DNA of 5,586 nt from Eggerthellaceae bacterium. GTDB taxonomy: Bacteria > Actinomycetota > Coriobacteriia > Coriobacteriales > Eggerthellaceae. The notes under the pieces were generated by a model. That model was not told the DNA's origin. It worked only from the letters and a program-made list of their open reading frames with translations, and made no database searches. Location: the NCBI GenBank assembly GCA_017960005.1, contig JAGCZM010000068.1, positions 1 through 5,586 on the forward strand, written 5' to 3'. The stretch's first letter is position 1, and every line of letters begins with the position of its first letter. Shown piece after piece: positions 5,360-5,586 of the stretch. A program made the position numbers and the translations under genes.

Positions 5360-5586
5360 TTAGCTGGCGTTCCAGCCGCCATCCACTACCAAAATTTCAC
5401 CATTGATATAGGAGGCGTCGTCACTTGCCAAGAACAAAGCGGCCTTGGCCTGCTCCATGGGATCGCCGGGTGCGGGAGCGGATGCCAAATTGAGCTGTAC
5501 GCGGCCGTAACCGTTCATGTTGGGCATACCCATGGACTGAGCGATGTTGGTGGCAACGCCGCCGGGAGCGATGGCGTTGACGCGGA
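5360..5586 (-). CDS. SDR-family oxidoreductase, C-terminal part (5' end outside the window)
   Basis: The last 74 codons and stop (TAA at 5362-5360) of a short-chain dehydrogenase/reductase are present. The visible part starts RVNAIAPGGVATNI, the conserved N-A-x-x-P-G segment that follows the catalytic Tyr/Lys helix. It continues through a variable substrate loop rich in Met, Asn and Pro (SMGMPNMNGYG), then the C-terminal block AKAALFLASDDASYINGEIL and VVDGGWNAS. This ending is typical of FabG-like or glucose-1-dehydrogenase-like 'classical' SDRs that use NAD(P)H and form tetramers. The Rossmann glycine motif and the YxxxK residues lie beyond the window, so cofactor and substrate cannot be read. 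It is followed by a strong terminator, so it probably ends its own transcript. The family call is secure; the exact reaction is unknown. Confidence 0.92.
   Translation of the reverse strand, partial: RVNAIAPGGVATNIAQSMGMPNMNGYGRVQLNLASAPAPGDPMEQAKAALFLASDDASYINGEILVVDGGWNAS

Overview
The window is a compact piece of bacterial chromosome, about half G+C. One truncated gene lies on the plus strand at the left edge, and five genes lie on the minus strand, the last truncated at the right edge. The gene content is an ANTAR-type RNA-binding antiterminator domain, a WYL-family regulator, a lipoprotein VanX-like peptidase, pyruvate phosphate dikinase (PPDK) and an SDR oxidoreductase. This mix, with strong Shine-Dalgarno sites and a lipobox protein, suggests an anaerobic Gram-positive bacterium. 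Coriobacteriia (Actinomycetota) or Clostridia are plausible. That placement is inferred from gene content only; no rRNA or other strong taxonomic marker is present.

Layout, left to right. 1-213 (+): the C-terminal end of an ANTAR-domain protein. 214-269: a 56-bp convergent gap with no clear terminator. 270-590 (-): a 106-residue basic protein that I do not recognise. It has a good RBS, a consensus TATAAT box, and between them a 14-bp hairpin that pairs completely only in the minus-strand RNA. 704-1699 (-): a WYL-domain transcriptional regulator. 1719-2477 (-): a D-alanyl-D-alanine dipeptidase of the VanX/M15D family with a lipoprotein signal peptide. 2499-2538: a 13-bp hairpin after PPDK. 2567-5281 (-): full-length PPDK with a GTG start. 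5311-5339: a strong intrinsic terminator. 5360-5586 (-): the C-terminal third of an SDR oxidoreductase.

How the genes may work together. The minus-strand order of transcription is SDR, terminator, PPDK, hairpin, VanX-like lipoprotein, WYL regulator, then the 106-aa gene with its own promoter. The peptidase and the WYL regulator are 19 bp apart and almost certainly co-transcribed, so the regulator may respond to a cell-wall or D-Ala-D-Ala related signal; this is inference. PPDK is central carbon metabolism (PEP/pyruvate interconversion using PPi) and appears independent of its neighbours. The best candidates for something undescribed are the 106-aa orphan protein with its 5'-terminal RNA hairpin, and the surface-anchored VanX-like enzyme paired with a WYL regulator. 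No mobile element, CRISPR array, tRNA or rRNA was seen. No stretch longer than about 115 bp lacks a gene.
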